NCBI RefSeq assembly: GCF_020889685.1
Contig: NZ_JACMYO010000002.1
Location: 62,001-126,000 of the forward strand
Length of the DNA: 64,000 nt
Direction of reading: 5' to 3'
Origin: Bradyrhizobium oropedii
Lineage (GTDB): Bacteria; Pseudomonadota; Alphaproteobacteria; Rhizobiales; Xanthobacteraceae
A model generated the notes under the pieces. That model was not told the DNA's origin. It was given only the letters and a program-made list of their open reading frames with translations, and searched no databases. Positions 46,088 to 55,053 of the stretch are shown here, in pieces; the first letter of the stretch is position 1, and each line of letters starts with the position of its first letter. A program made the translations under genes and the position numbers.

Positions 46088-47272
46088 CTACAGCACGTAG
46101 TTGGCGCCCGGCAGCTTGCGCAGCACGGCAGTCAGGGCCCAACTCAGCGCCACGGTGGCCAAGAAGGCGATCGCAGCCTTTGCGATCGCCGGCAGATCCA
46201 TGTCGAACAGCCAGTATTGCAGCCACAGCACGATCGGATAGTGCACCAGGAACATGCCGTAGGCATCGCTCTGCATGCGGTCGAGCAGCGTCGGCCCCGA
46301 TGCCTTCGATTGCAGGAAGTAAGCCAGGATCGCGAACAGGATCGAGGCGCTGAACAGCACGTAGAAGCTGCCGTAGATCGCGAGATACCAGCCCGGCAGC
46401 GGATCGGGGTTACCGATGATCTGGCGCTTGATGTAGATCATCATCCACATCAGCGCATAGGGGATCAGCGTGATGCCGGTCCAGAACCAGCGCCTCTCGG
46501 TCAGCCGTCCGTGCGCGCTAAGCACGCCGCCCTCGAGGTTTGCCGCGCCGATGCCTGCACCAATGAAGAAGTAGCACGCATACAGCAGCACGCGGCTCGC
46601 CTGCACCGAGAACGGTCCGAGCTCAAACCAGTAGTTCTGGCCGTAATGGACCAGCATCGGCAGGTAGGCGGCGGCACTGACGATCACGAGGAACAGCCAG
46701 AACTTCGAGGGCCGCTGGAATCCCTTGATCGACAGCCGGTTGATCGGCTCGAGCAGAGTAGACGACACGCGATACAGCACGCTGGCCGTCAAGTCGAAGA
46801 CCATCAAGACCCAGACGAACCAGATCGGGCCGCTCGGCCACGGCCCGAACATCATGGTCTTCTGCCAGAACTCAGAGAAGGTCAGATCCGGCGTCGCGCG
46901 CAGCGCGATCGCGTAATAGGCGATCGGGATCACGGTGACGGCGCAGACCACAAACGGCAGGCCGAGCCGCAGCAGCCGGTCGCGCAGGAAGATCAGCCAC
47001 GGCTTACGGCCGAGTCCCGGCCAGACGAACAGCCCCGACAGGAAGAAGAACATCGCCATGAAGAAGCTGTCGGTGGCGAGCACCACGCAGTCGAAGCCGA
47101 TCCACGACGTCGGGTCGGTGTGCCCGAAATGGGTGTAGGGGATCACGGCGTGGTGCAGCAGCACGACCAGCGTCAGGAAGGTGCGTGCACGGTCCAGGGC
47201 AAGGTTGCGCTTATGGAGCTTCGGTGCTGCCTGGACGTCGACGGCCGGAGCCGCGTGAGCAATCGATTTCAT
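46088..47272 (-). CDS. Membrane acyltransferase (acyltransferase-3/OpgC type)
   Basis: A 394-residue inner-membrane acyltransferase with about ten helices. The motif [20 protein letters not shown] with the catalytic His is near the start (about residues 25-40), followed by [39 protein letters not shown], which is the family's Arg-containing loop. These enzymes transfer acyl groups to sugars or glycans; the acceptor is unknown. ATG 47272 is preferred over an upstream in-frame ATG (47368). It is convergent with the RND remnant, with only three bases between the stops. Confidence 0.85.
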   Translation of the reverse strand: MKSIAHAAPAVDVQAAPKLHKRNLALDRARTFLTLVVLLHHAVIPYTHFGHTDPTSWIGFDCVVLATDSFFMAMFFFLSGLFVWPGLGRKPWLIFLRDRLLRLGLPFVVCAVTVIPIAYYAIALRATPDLTFSEFWQKTMMFGPWPSGPIWFVWVLMVFDLTASVLYRVSSTLLEPINRLSIKGFQRPSKFWLFLVIVSAAAYLPMLVHYGQNYWFELGPFSVQASRVLLYACYFFIGAGIGAANLEGGVLSAHGRLTERRWFWTGITLIPYALMWMMIYIKRQIIGNPDPLPGWYLAIYGSFYVLFSASILFAILAYFLQSKASGPTLLDRMQSDAYGMFLVHYPIVLWLQYWLFDMDLPAIAKAAIAFLATVALSWALTAVLRKLPGANYVL

Positions 47273-47460
47273 GGTGCCCCCAGCCGGGTCTGCAGCCTGA
47301 TGTTGCAGTCGGGAACCCGATTCAGCAAGGCCCAATTGTCCCGATTCCGGGGTATCGAGGTCGGTCATCTCAGCGCATCTGTTTCGTTTTGGAACCGGGG
47401 TTGGGGGGCGGACGTTATCGGCGGACGCGCAAAGCGCGCGGGGGCTTTGCGGAGCAAGCA

Positions 47461-47634
47461 ATGACACTGTTGAAATGGGCGCTGATCTTCCTGGCTGTAT
47501 CGATCGTCGCGGGCTTGCTCGGTTTCACCGGCATTTCAGCCGCCTCCGCCGACATCGCGCGCTTCCTGTTCTACGTGTTCGTGGTGATCTTCCTGGTGCT
47601 CTTGATCCTCGGGCTCACGATTTTCAGGGTCTAG
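47461..47634 (+). CDS. Small membrane protein DUF1328
   Basis: A 57-residue membrane protein with two hydrophobic helices: [22 protein letters not shown] and [20 protein letters not shown]. It matches the DUF1328 (UPF0391) family in length and pattern. ATG 47461 is the natural start; an upstream extension of the open frame to 47185 overlaps the acyltransferase antisense and is ignored. The function is unknown, often seen in stress-related settings. Confidence 0.9.
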   Translation: MTLLKWALIFLAVSIVAGLLGFTGISAASADIARFLFYVFVVIFLVLLILGLTIFRV

Positions 47635-47663
47635 CGGCGTTCAGGCCGAACACTTCCGTCGTC

Positions 47664-47697
47664 ATGCCCGGGCCTGGCCCCGGGCATTCACGTTTTT
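47664..47697 (+). terminator. Terminator-like hairpin after DUF1328
   Basis: ATGCCCGGG (47664-47672) and CCCGGGCAT (47679-47687) form a 9-base-pair stem, followed by a T run at 47692-47697. The sequence around it (CGTCATGCCCGGGC..) looks like a widespread short repeat, so this may be a repeat used as a terminator. Confidence 0.7.
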
Positions 47698-47761
47698 CAG
47701 GCTGGGTTGGCGCGCGGCGAAGGGCCGGGCTGGGCCCGGCGCTTACGGCAAGCGAGACGGC

Positions 47762-48121
47762 CTAGGCGACTTCCTCGATCTTCACCTTGTCCGGATAGAA
47801 AGCGAGGTGGCCGGTGATCTCGGTCATGGCCGGGAAAGGCTCATCATAGGTCCAGATCGCATTGTCCAGCGTCTTGCCGTTGGCCTTGATGCTGAAGTAG
47901 CTCGCATCCCCCTTGTAGGGGCAGTGGGTGGTCCGCTCGGTGCGGGTCAACAGCTCCATGTTGGCGTCCTGCCGGGGGACATATTGCACGGCCGGATAGC
48001 TCGCTTCCTTCAGGGTCAGCGCATGGGTGGTCTCGGCGATGACGACGCCGTCGGCGGTGACGCGGACGCGCTTGCCATTGGGCGTGATCGTGATCGGATG
48101 GTCGGGGCCGGGGAGCTTCAT
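47762..48121 (-). CDS. DUF427 protein
   Basis: A 119-residue cytoplasmic protein of the DUF427 family. Recognisable parts are the start MKLPGPDHPITITPNGKRVR, RTERTTHCPYKGDASYFSI and ITGHLAFYPDKVKI near the end. No enzyme activity has been established for the family that I know of; the structure is a small beta fold. It stands alone on the minus strand between DUF1328 and bolA. Confidence 0.9.
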   Translation of the reverse strand: MKLPGPDHPITITPNGKRVRVTADGVVIAETTHALTLKEASYPAVQYVPRQDANMELLTRTERTTHCPYKGDASYFSIKANGKTLDNAIWTYDEPFPAMTEITGHLAFYPDKVKIEEVA

Positions 48122-48305
48122 GATTCTGCGCCTCTTCTGGTCATTTCGGCGTGATGTCTTGTGACCGATTGATGCAGGTTTAAATCGCTGGGAATGGGAA
48201 TATAGTGTGCCCAGGGATGACCTAGAAGACCTCAGGCGCTAGGTTTTACCTGCATGGCTGCCGAGCCAGCCATGATTCGAACGACCCTGACGGAGGTGGA
48301 CTGGG

Positions 48306-48542
48306 ATGCCGATGGACGCCCGTGATATCGAATCGATGATCAAGGCAGCGATTCCTGATGCCGAGGTGACGATCCGTGATCTGGCCGGCGACGGCGACCA
48401 CTACGCGGCCACTGTCGTTTCCGAGTCTTTCCGTGGCAAGTCCCGGGTTCAGCAGCATCAGATCGTCTACCAGTCGCTGAAGGGCCAGATGGGCGGCGTG
48501 CTGCACGCGTTGGCCCTGCAAACCGGCGTGCCGGAAGGCTAG
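48306..48542 (+). CDS. BolA-family protein
   Basis: A 78-residue BolA protein. The family patterns VTIRDLAGDGDHYAATVVSESFRGKSRVQQHQIVYQSLKG and MGGVLHALALQT are all present; the His in QQHQ is the iron-sulfur ligand used with monothiol glutaredoxin. The nearby Grx4-type gene (52758) is its likely partner in delivering or holding [2Fe-2S] clusters. It is followed after 30 bases by ltrA-like DNA on the same strand. Confidence 0.93.
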   Translation: MPMDARDIESMIKAAIPDAEVTIRDLAGDGDHYAATVVSESFRGKSRVQQHQIVYQSLKGQMGGVLHALALQTGVPEG

Positions 48543-48572
48543 GCCCCGGCCAGCGGGCGGGGGCCTCAGGCG

Positions 48573-49754
48573 ATGGCAGACAATCCGCGCGGTGCGATGT
48601 TTCGCGTCATCGTGCCGAACCAGCACAGCCGTGTCACCAATGCCGAGCTGTTCTTCGACCTCGTCTTCGTCTTCGCAGTCACGCAGCTGTCGCACACGCT
48701 GCTGCACCAATTTACCCCGCTCGGCGCGGTGCAGGTCACGGTGCTGTTTCTCGCGGTGTGGTGGGTGTGGGTCTACACCACCTGGGTCACCAACTGGCTC
48801 AATCCCGACCTGACGCCGGTCCGCCTGCTGCTGTTCGTCCTGATGCTGGGCGGGCTGTTGCTGTCGACCTCGATTCCAAGCGCCTTCGAGGGCCGCGGGC
48901 TGTGGTTCGCCGGGACCTATGCGGCGATGCAGGTCGGCCGCACGGCGTTCTGGCTGCTGGCGACGCCGCGGCGCCGGACGGCGGTGCGCCACAACGCGAT
49001 CCGTATCCTGACCTGGTTGTCCGGCTCGGCCGTGCTGTGGATTCTCGGCGGCTTCGCCGAGCACGAGACGCGGATGTGGCTCTGGATTGCGGCGCTGGCC
49101 ATCGAGTATGTCGCGCCGGCCCTGCGGTTCTGGACTCCTGGCCTCGGTTTTTCCTCGATGGAGGCGTGGTCGGTCGAGGGCGGCCACATGGCCGAGCGCT
49201 GCGCCGGCTTCATCATCATCGCGCTCGGCGAGGCAATCGTGGTCGACGGCGCGACCTTCGCCGAGCTGACCTGGACGCCGGAGAATGTCGCCGCCTTCAT
49301 CTCGGCGCTGGTCGGCAGTATCGCGATGTGGTGGATCTATTTCCACAAGGGCGCCGAGGCCGGCTCGGAGATGATCTCCAAGTCCGAGGAATCCGGCCGC
49401 GTGGCGCGGATCGCCTACACCTATCTGCACATGCCGATCGTCGGCGGCATCATCCTCACGGCGGTTGCCGACGAGCTGGTGCTGAAGCACCCCGGCGGCC
49501 ATGCTGATCTCAACACGATCATAAGCTCGGTCGGCGGCCCCGCGCTGTTCCTGATCGGGACCATCCTGTTCAAATATGTGATCCGCAACTTCCTGCAGCT
49601 CTCGCACGGCGTCGGCATCGTCGCGCTGGCGATCACCGCCTATTTCGCCAGCGGGATGTCACCGCTGGTGCTGTCGCTCGTCACCACCGCGATCATGATC
49701 GTGGTCGCGGCGTGGGAATCGATTTCGCTGCGCTCGACAGAGGGTGAGGAGTAG
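48573..49754 (+). CDS. Low-temperature-requirement A (LtrA) family protein
   Basis: A 393-residue inner-membrane protein with about ten helices. The LtrA signature is at the start: VTNAELFFDLVFVFAVTQLSHTLL, with the next helix VWWVWVYTTWVTNWLNP. It also contains GHMAERCAGFIIIALGEAIV. The family was named after a cold-sensitive Listeria mutant; the transported or bound compound is unknown. It is on the same strand as bolA with a 30-base gap, so a shared transcript is possible. Confidence 0.88.
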   Translation: MADNPRGAMFRVIVPNQHSRVTNAELFFDLVFVFAVTQLSHTLLHQFTPLGAVQVTVLFLAVWWVWVYTTWVTNWLNPDLTPVRLLLFVLMLGGLLLSTSIPSAFEGRGLWFAGTYAAMQVGRTAFWLLATPRRRTAVRHNAIRILTWLSGSAVLWILGGFAEHETRMWLWIAALAIEYVAPALRFWTPGLGFSSMEAWSVEGGHMAERCAGFIIIALGEAIVVDGATFAELTWTPENVAAFISALVGSIAMWWIYFHKGAEAGSEMISKSEESGRVARIAYTYLHMPIVGGIILTAVADELVLKHPGGHADLNTIISSVGGPALFLIGTILFKYVIRNFLQLSHGVGIVALAITAYFASGMSPLVLSLVTTAIMIVVAAWESISLRSTEGEE

Positions 49755-49766
49755 GGGCGTCCGCGG

Positions 49767-50165
49767 CTACGTGCGACCGGCCATCGCCACGCGGTGCTGC
49801 CAATAGACGAACAGCGGCGCGCCGATCACTTCGAGCGCGGTGAAGCCCACGAAGGGCAGCGGCGGGGTGCCTACCATCGCCATCGACAGCAGCCGGCCGA
49901 TGCCGCCGAGGAAGATGCCGCCCCAGACCACGCGGAACAGCACGCTCTCGCTTTCGATGCGCGGCACCAGCCAGAGCAGAGCGAGGCCAAGCCCAAACCA
50001 GAGACCGCCGAAGAAGCGCAGATTGCTGTCGAGCACCGGCAGCGCCGGAACGCCTGACGAGGCGTAGAGCGGATCGCTGACGCCGAGCATGGTGATGATG
50101 CCGGTCAGGATCGGGACGAGGGCGAGCAGCACTGTGGCGATCTGCAGCGCACGCCGGCCCATCAT
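49767..50165 (-). CDS. DUF4345 membrane protein
   Basis: A 132-residue protein with four predicted helices. The pattern matches the DUF4345 family: LRFFGGLWFGLGLALLWLVPRIE, then WGGIFLGGIGRLLSMAMVGTPP. No function is known. It lies 23 bases after egtD on the same strand and could share its transcript. Confidence 0.82.
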   Translation of the reverse strand: MMGRRALQIATVLLALVPILTGIITMLGVSDPLYASSGVPALPVLDSNLRFFGGLWFGLGLALLWLVPRIESESVLFRVVWGGIFLGGIGRLLSMAMVGTPPLPFVGFTALEVIGAPLFVYWQHRVAMAGRT

Positions 50166-50188
50166 CGTGCCCCCGTCCTGGTTAGGCG

Positions 50189-51157
50189 CTAGTCCGCCAC
50201 GAGCGCATGCACCGAGAACATCGTGTTGGCGTCGGTCCAGCTTTCGCGCACCGTCCAGCCCGCGCTGCGGGCGAGGGCGGTGAAACGCGGGAGCGAATAT
50301 TTATAGCTGTTCTCGGTGTGAATGCTCTCGCCGGGGCGGAAGGCGAAGGTGTTGCCGAGGATGCGCACGGTCTGCGCCTTGCGGCTGATCAGATGCATCT
50401 CGATGCGATGGCGGTCGCGGTTGTAGATCGAGCGGTGGGTGAAGCCCGACAGGTCGAAATTGCCGCCGAGCTCGCGGTTGATGCGCACCAGCACATTGAG
50501 GTTGAAGCGCGCGGTGACGCCGGCCGCGTCGTTATAGGCGTCGTACAGCACCCGCTCGTCCTTCTCGAGGTCGACGCCGATAATCATCTGCGCGCCGTGG
50601 CCGAGGATCTGGCGCGCGCTACGCAGGAAGGCCAAGGCCTCGCTCGGCTCGAAATTGCCGAGCGTCGAGCCGGGGAAGAAGCCGACCTTCGGCATCGCGG
50701 CGACGGCCTCGGGCAGCGCGAACGGCGTGGTGAAGTCGGCCGCGACCGGATAGATGCCGAGGCCGGGGAAATCCTTGCGGAGGCCGTCGGCCTGGGCCTT
50801 GAGGAAATCGCCGGAAATATCGACCGGCACGTAGGCTGCGAATTCGCAATGTTCGAGCAGCAGGCGCACCTTGGTGGTGGCGCCGGCGCCGAACTCGACC
50901 AGGGCCGCACCATCGGGGATGATCGCGGCGATCTCGTCGCCGCGGTCGCGCAGGATGCCGAGCTCGGTGCGCGTCGGATAATATTCCGGCAGCACCGTGA
51001 TCTGCTCGAACAGCTCCGAGCCGGTGGCGTCGTAGAAATATTTCGGCGACAGCCGTTTCGGGTGACGGGCGAGATCGCCGATCACATCGCCGGCAAACGC
51101 CGAGGTCGCTTCGTCGAACGGATACGCTTTGGCCAAAGCGGCGGCATGCACATTCAT
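50189..51157 (-). CDS. egtD: L-histidine N-alpha-trimethyltransferase
   Basis: First step of ergothioneine synthesis: it adds three methyl groups to histidine to give hercynine. The 322-residue AdoMet enzyme has LPEYYPTRTELGIL near residue 55, LVEFGAGATTKVRLLL (AdoMet loop), YVPVDISGDFL and GIYPVAADFT. GSTLGNFEPSEALAFL and GVDLEKDERVLYDAYND are the substrate-side motifs. It is 53 bases after egtB on the same strand, a two-gene ergothioneine operon. Confidence 0.95.
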   Translation of the reverse strand: MNVHAAALAKAYPFDEATSAFAGDVIGDLARHPKRLSPKYFYDATGSELFEQITVLPEYYPTRTELGILRDRGDEIAAIIPDGAALVEFGAGATTKVRLLLEHCEFAAYVPVDISGDFLKAQADGLRKDFPGLGIYPVAADFTTPFALPEAVAAMPKVGFFPGSTLGNFEPSEALAFLRSARQILGHGAQMIIGVDLEKDERVLYDAYNDAAGVTARFNLNVLVRINRELGGNFDLSGFTHRSIYNRDRHRIEMHLISRKAQTVRILGNTFAFRPGESIHTENSYKYSLPRFTALARSAGWTVRESWTDANTMFSVHALVAD

Positions 51158-51210
51158 GATACTCTCCCGAACGCGCTTACCGACGCGTCATCGATTTCGA
51201 CAGGACTCAA

Positions 51211-52464
51211 TCAGGCATAGTCGGCGAGGCGTAACCCCGTGAATTGCCAGCGATGGTGCGGATAGAAGAAGTTGCGGTAGGTGACACGGCTGTGACCGGC
51301 CGGCGTCGCCAGCGACGAGCCGCGCAGCACGAGCTGGTTGACCATGAACTTGCCGTTGTACTCGCCGAGCGCGCCTTCGATCGCGCGATAGCCCGGGTAG
51401 GGCGAATAGGCGCTGCGGGTCCATTGCCAGACGATGCCGTAGGCGTCGTTGAGCAGGCCGGCGCGCGCCGCGACCTCCCATTCCATCTCGGTCGGCAGAT
51501 GCTTGCCGGCCCAGCGGGCGAAAGCGTCGGCTTCGTAGTAGCTGACATGGCAAACCGGAGCCTGCGGATCGATCGGCTGCAGACCGCCGAGCGTCATGAT
51601 CTTCCACTCGCCGTCGATCTCGCGCCAGTGGCCCGGCGCCTGCCAGCCCTCGTTGGTCACCGTGCCGAAGCCATCCATCAGCCACAGCGTGGCGGTGGAA
51701 TAGCCGCCGTCCTTGATGAAGGCGAGCCAATCGGCATTGGTGACGAGGTTTTTCGCGAGCTTGACCGGGCCGACCAGCGCACGATGCGCGGGCTTCTCAT
51801 TGTCGAAATGGAAGCTGTCGTCGCCGTGGCCGACGGTGTGGATGCCTTCGTTGAGTGTCACCCATTCCTCAGGCCCGCGCTGCGATGCCGGGAAGCGCCA
51901 CGCCGGATCGTAGGCCGGCGGGATCGGGTTTTGTGCGAAGGCGTGCAGGATGTCGGTGTACATCAGCTCCTGATGCTGCTGCTCGTGATTAAGGCCGACC
52001 TCGACCAGCGGCACCAGCGCCGCGAGCTGTTCTGTCGGGGCGGTCTGGAAGAATTTCATCACCTCGGCGTCGACATGGCGGCGGTAGGCGGTGACCTCGT
52101 CGGCCGTCGGGCGAGTCAGATGGCCGCGCTGGTGGCGGGCGTGCCGCGGGCCGGCGCTGACGTAATAGGAATTGAACAGATAGGCGTAGTCCGGGTGGAA
52201 CGGCGTGTAGCCCTTGACGTGCTCGCCGAGCAGAAACTGCTCGAAGAACCAGGTGGTATGGGCACGATGCCACTTGGCGGGGCTCGCATCCGGCATCGAC
52301 TGGATCAGCTGGTCTTCCGCCGACAGCGGCGCGGCCCGGCGCTCGGTCTCGTCGCGGACCGCGCGATAGGCATCCACCAGCCGCTGCGCGAGCGATCCGG
52401 ATTCGGAGGACAATGACGGCGGGGTGCCGGGAATGGCGGCCGCGGCAGAGGCTGGTTTCGTCAA
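51211..52464 (-). CDS. egtB: Ergothioneine sulfoxide synthase EgtB
   Basis: Iron enzyme joining hercynine to a thiol (gamma-glutamylcysteine or cysteine) with O2. The 417-residue protein has an N-terminal DinB-like domain with the three iron His residues in AHTTWFFEQFLL and NHEQQHQELMYTDIL, and a C-terminal FGE-sulfatase-like domain (PVCHVSYYEADAFARWAGKHLPTEMEWE). The start is TTG 52464, which has GGAGA six bases before it; the open frame also goes to TTG 52482. egtC and egtE are not in the window, so later steps must be elsewhere. Confidence 0.93.
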   Translation of the reverse strand: MTKPASAAAAIPGTPPSLSSESGSLAQRLVDAYRAVRDETERRAAPLSAEDQLIQSMPDASPAKWHRAHTTWFFEQFLLGEHVKGYTPFHPDYAYLFNSYYVSAGPRHARHQRGHLTRPTADEVTAYRRHVDAEVMKFFQTAPTEQLAALVPLVEVGLNHEQQHQELMYTDILHAFAQNPIPPAYDPAWRFPASQRGPEEWVTLNEGIHTVGHGDDSFHFDNEKPAHRALVGPVKLAKNLVTNADWLAFIKDGGYSTATLWLMDGFGTVTNEGWQAPGHWREIDGEWKIMTLGGLQPIDPQAPVCHVSYYEADAFARWAGKHLPTEMEWEVAARAGLLNDAYGIVWQWTRSAYSPYPGYRAIEGALGEYNGKFMVNQLVLRGSSLATPAGHSRVTYRNFFYPHHRWQFTGLRLADYA

Positions 52465-52757
52465 CGATAATCTCCGATTCAAGGGGAGAACGTTGCTTCG
52501 GTAATCTGGTTCCAGACGGACAGTTCGTCCTAGATAGGGGCTCCGTTACGGGAAAAAAGCCTCCCCCATGATGATATTGGGCCCGTCAGATAATCCCGGC
52601 TCCTTTTGCGGTGCCGTCCGGCCCCCGCCGCATGCCAGATTTCCGCCATTTTGCTTTGGATGCACAATGGTTTGAGCTACATATATAGCCAGTCACGGGT
52701 TAGAAGGGCGGGCCGGCCCGTTAAGGCCTGAGAGCGCCGCCCCCGAAGGAAGCGAAA

Positions 52758-53090
52758 ATGAGCATCGAGCAATTCATCGACAACGAAGTGAAGTCGAACG
52801 ACGTCGTGCTGTTCATGAAGGGCACGCCGCAATTCCCGCAGTGCGGGTTTTCCGGTCAGGTCGTGCAGATACTCGACCACATCGGTGTCGGTTACAAAGG
52901 CCTCAACGTTCTCGAATCCGCCGAGCTGCGCAACGGCATCAAGGTCTATTCGAACTGGCCGACGATTCCGCAGCTCTATGTGAAGGGCGAGTTCGTCGGC
53001 GGTTGCGACATCATCCGCGAGATGTTCCAGGCCGGTGAATTGCAGCAGCTGTTTGCCGACAAGGGCATCCCGGTCGACGTGGCTGCCTGA
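52758..53090 (+). CDS. grxD: Monothiol glutaredoxin, Grx4 family
   Basis: A 110-residue iron-sulfur carrier. The active motif CGFS follows [27 protein letters not shown] supplies the glutathione-binding Thr-Ile-Pro and Gly-Gly-Cys-Asp. It holds a [2Fe-2S] cluster between two monomers, or with BolA (gene at 48306). The macrodomain gene begins just two bases after its stop, so the two are probably translated together. Confidence 0.96.
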   Translation: MSIEQFIDNEVKSNDVVLFMKGTPQFPQCGFSGQVVQILDHIGVGYKGLNVLESAELRNGIKVYSNWPTIPQLYVKGEFVGGCDIIREMFQAGELQQLFADKGIPVDVAA

Positions 53091-53092
53091 CC

Positions 53093-53638
53093 TTGACGGC
53101 GCGCCGGATCGGCAAGGCGCGGCTCGAAGTCATCGTTACCGACATCACGACACTCCGCGTTGACGCCGTCGTCAACGCGGCCAACTCATCGCTGCTCGGT
53201 GGCGGTGGCGTCGACGGCGCGATCCATCGCGCCGCGGGCCCCGAGCTGCTCGCCGAGTGTCGCACGCTCCATGGGTGCAAGACCGGCGATGCCAAGATCA
53301 CGAAAGGCTACCGGCTCCCCGCCGGACACGTGATCCATGCGGTCGGCCCGATCTGGCACGGCGGCACCCAGAACGAGGATGCGCTGCTCGCATCCTGCTA
53401 TCGCCGCGGCATCGAGCTCTGCCAAGCCGACCAGCTCGCGTCCGTCGCATTTCCGGCCATCTCGACCGGCGTCTATCACTTCCCACCCGACCGCGCTGCC
53501 GGCATTGCGGTCAAGGCTGTGGTCGATGCCCTGCCGGCCGCGCCCGGCGTCACGCAGGTGATCTTCTGCTGCTTCTCGGCCCCAAGCGGCGAACTCCATC
53601 AGGAGGTCCTGGACGCCTTTGGGAGCCCTTGTGCCTGA
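53093..53638 (+). CDS. Macrodomain O-acetyl-ADP-ribose deacetylase
   Basis: A 181-residue macrodomain protein of the MacroD/YmdB type that removes acetyl from O-acetyl-ADP-ribose and ADP-ribose from acidic residues. Motifs are [28 protein letters not shown] with the catalytic Asp and Asn, and [11 protein letters not shown] in the ribose loop. The start TTG 53093 lies two bases after grxD with no distinct ribosome site, which suggests translational coupling. The pairing with glutaredoxin is not standard. Confidence 0.92.
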   Translation: MTARRIGKARLEVIVTDITTLRVDAVVNAANSSLLGGGGVDGAIHRAAGPELLAECRTLHGCKTGDAKITKGYRLPAGHVIHAVGPIWHGGTQNEDALLASCYRRGIELCQADQLASVAFPAISTGVYHFPPDRAAGIAVKAVVDALPAAPGVTQVIFCCFSAPSGELHQEVLDAFGSPCA

Positions 53639-53687
53639 TGATACCGCCGCTACACTTCCCCGTGATATCCGGGGAGGGATCAATAGA

Positions 53688-54971
53688 ATGCATTCATTTC
53701 GTTTGACGTCCGCGGCCGCAGCTGCCGCGGTGGTGCTTGCGGCGCCGGCGTTCTCGCACACCGAAGGCACCTATGAGATTCCGGCGGGTGCCCATTTCAA
53801 TCCCGACAAGCTCGCCAAGATCAGCGAGTTCTTCAAGAATGAGGTCGCGACCGGAAAGATTCCGGGCGCCATCGTCCTGATTCAGCAGCACGGCAAGCCC
53901 GTCTATCACGAGGCGTTCGGCGTGCAGGACGTGGTCAGCAAGGTGCCGATCACGGACAAGACCATCTTCCGCCTGGCTTCGATGTCCAAGTCGATCACCG
54001 CCGTGGCCTCGATGCAGCTGCTGGAGGAGGGCAAGTACAAGCTCGACGATCCCGTCTCGAAATACATTCCTTCCTTCGCCGACATGAAGGTCGGGGTCGA
54101 GAAGAAGGCCGAGGACGGCACCAAGACGCTCGAGCTGGTACCGCTGAAGCGGCCGATCACGATCCTCGATCTGATGACGCATACGTCGGGCATCACTTAC
54201 GGCTTCTACGGCGACAGCCTGGTCCGCAAGGCCTACAAGGAAGCCAACATCTATGGCGGTGATTTCGACCTCGCCGAATTCGCCGAGCGGATCGCCAAGC
54301 TGCCGCTGCACAACCAGCCCGGCGCGCTCTGGCAATACGGCCATTCCACCGACATTCTGGCGCGCGTGATGGAGGTGACCACCGGCGAGAAGCTCTCGAC
54401 GATCGAGCAGGAAAGGCTGCTCGGCCCGCTCGGCATGAAAGACACCGGCTTCTTCGTCACCGATCCCGAGAAGCAGAAGCTGATGGCCGAGCCGATGCCG
54501 AACGACAGCGATTTCCGGGTCGGCCGGGTCAACGATCCGACCAAGGTCAAGAAATGGGAATCCGCCAGCGGCGGCATGGTCTCGACCATGGCGGATTATT
54601 CGCGCTTCGCCCAGATGCTGCTCAATGGCGGCACCCTCGACGGCAAGACCATCATGAAGCCGGAGACGTTCAAGGAACTGACGACCGACCGCGTCGGTCC
54701 GGGCTCCGGCGTCGAGCGCGACTTCTTCTACTTTCCCGGCGACGGCTTCGGCTTCGGCCTTGGCATCGCGGTGCGCACCGATCCGGGCACCGCGAAGCCG
54801 CCGCCGCCCGGCGATCTCGGCGAGCTGAAATGGGATGGCGCCAGCGGCTGCTATTACATCATCGACCGCAAGCAGGACTTCTTCTTCGTCCTGCTGGAGC
54901 AGACGCCGAGCGAGCGCCAGCGTATCCAGCGGACGTTGAAGCAGCTCGTCTATGAAGCGTTGCAAAATTAG
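53688..54971 (+). CDS. Exported serine hydrolase (beta-lactamase class C family), copy 1
   Basis: A 427-residue periplasmic hydrolase with a penicillin-binding fold. Signal peptide: RLTSAAAAAAVVLAAPAFSH, cleaved near residue 24. The nucleophile Ser is in SMSKS (SxxK) and the second motif is the YGHS of WQYGHSTDI; RLASMSKSITAVASMQLLEEGK and DLMTHTSGITYGF are typical. Family members include esterases and peptidases; antibiotic hydrolysis is not implied. ATG 53688 with GGGGAGGGA before it is chosen; the frame extends back to 53619. Its stop abuts a family A repeat, and a paralogue follows. Confidence 0.9.
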   Translation: MHSFRLTSAAAAAAVVLAAPAFSHTEGTYEIPAGAHFNPDKLAKISEFFKNEVATGKIPGAIVLIQQHGKPVYHEAFGVQDVVSKVPITDKTIFRLASMSKSITAVASMQLLEEGKYKLDDPVSKYIPSFADMKVGVEKKAEDGTKTLELVPLKRPITILDLMTHTSGITYGFYGDSLVRKAYKEANIYGGDFDLAEFAERIAKLPLHNQPGALWQYGHSTDILARVMEVTTGEKLSTIEQERLLGPLGMKDTGFFVTDPEKQKLMAEPMPNDSDFRVGRVNDPTKVKKWESASGGMVSTMADYSRFAQMLLNGGTLDGKTIMKPETFKELTTDRVGPGSGVERDFFYFPGDGFGFGLGIAVRTDPGTAKPPPPGDLGELKWDGASGCYYIIDRKQDFFFVLLEQTPSERQRIQRTLKQLVYEALQN

Positions 54972-55052
54972 AGCGTTTTCGAGTGAAGAAAACGCGTCAA
55001 AACAAAAGAACACGAGCATGATCCGATTCAATCGGAGCGGATCATGCGCTCG
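54969..55052. repeat. Dispersed palindromic repeat, family A copy 3 with extension
   Basis: The stop TAG of the first hydrolase is directly followed by AGCGTTTTCGAGTGAAGAAAACGCGTC (54972-54998). The inner part is shorter than in copies 1 and 2. After an AAAACAAAAG spacer there is a second hairpin, GATCCGATTCAATCGGAGCGGATC (55022-55045), inside GAGCATGATCC..GGATCATGCGC. It separates the two tandem serine hydrolases and overlaps the possible start of the second. Confidence 0.75.
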
Positions 55053-55053
55053 G

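Noticed and set aside
48253-48272. ATGGCTG..CAGCCAT hairpin before bolA, followed by a tRNA-like GATTCGAAC
   Set aside because: Only a 7-base-pair stem and a chance T-loop-like stretch; no cloverleaf can be built around it.
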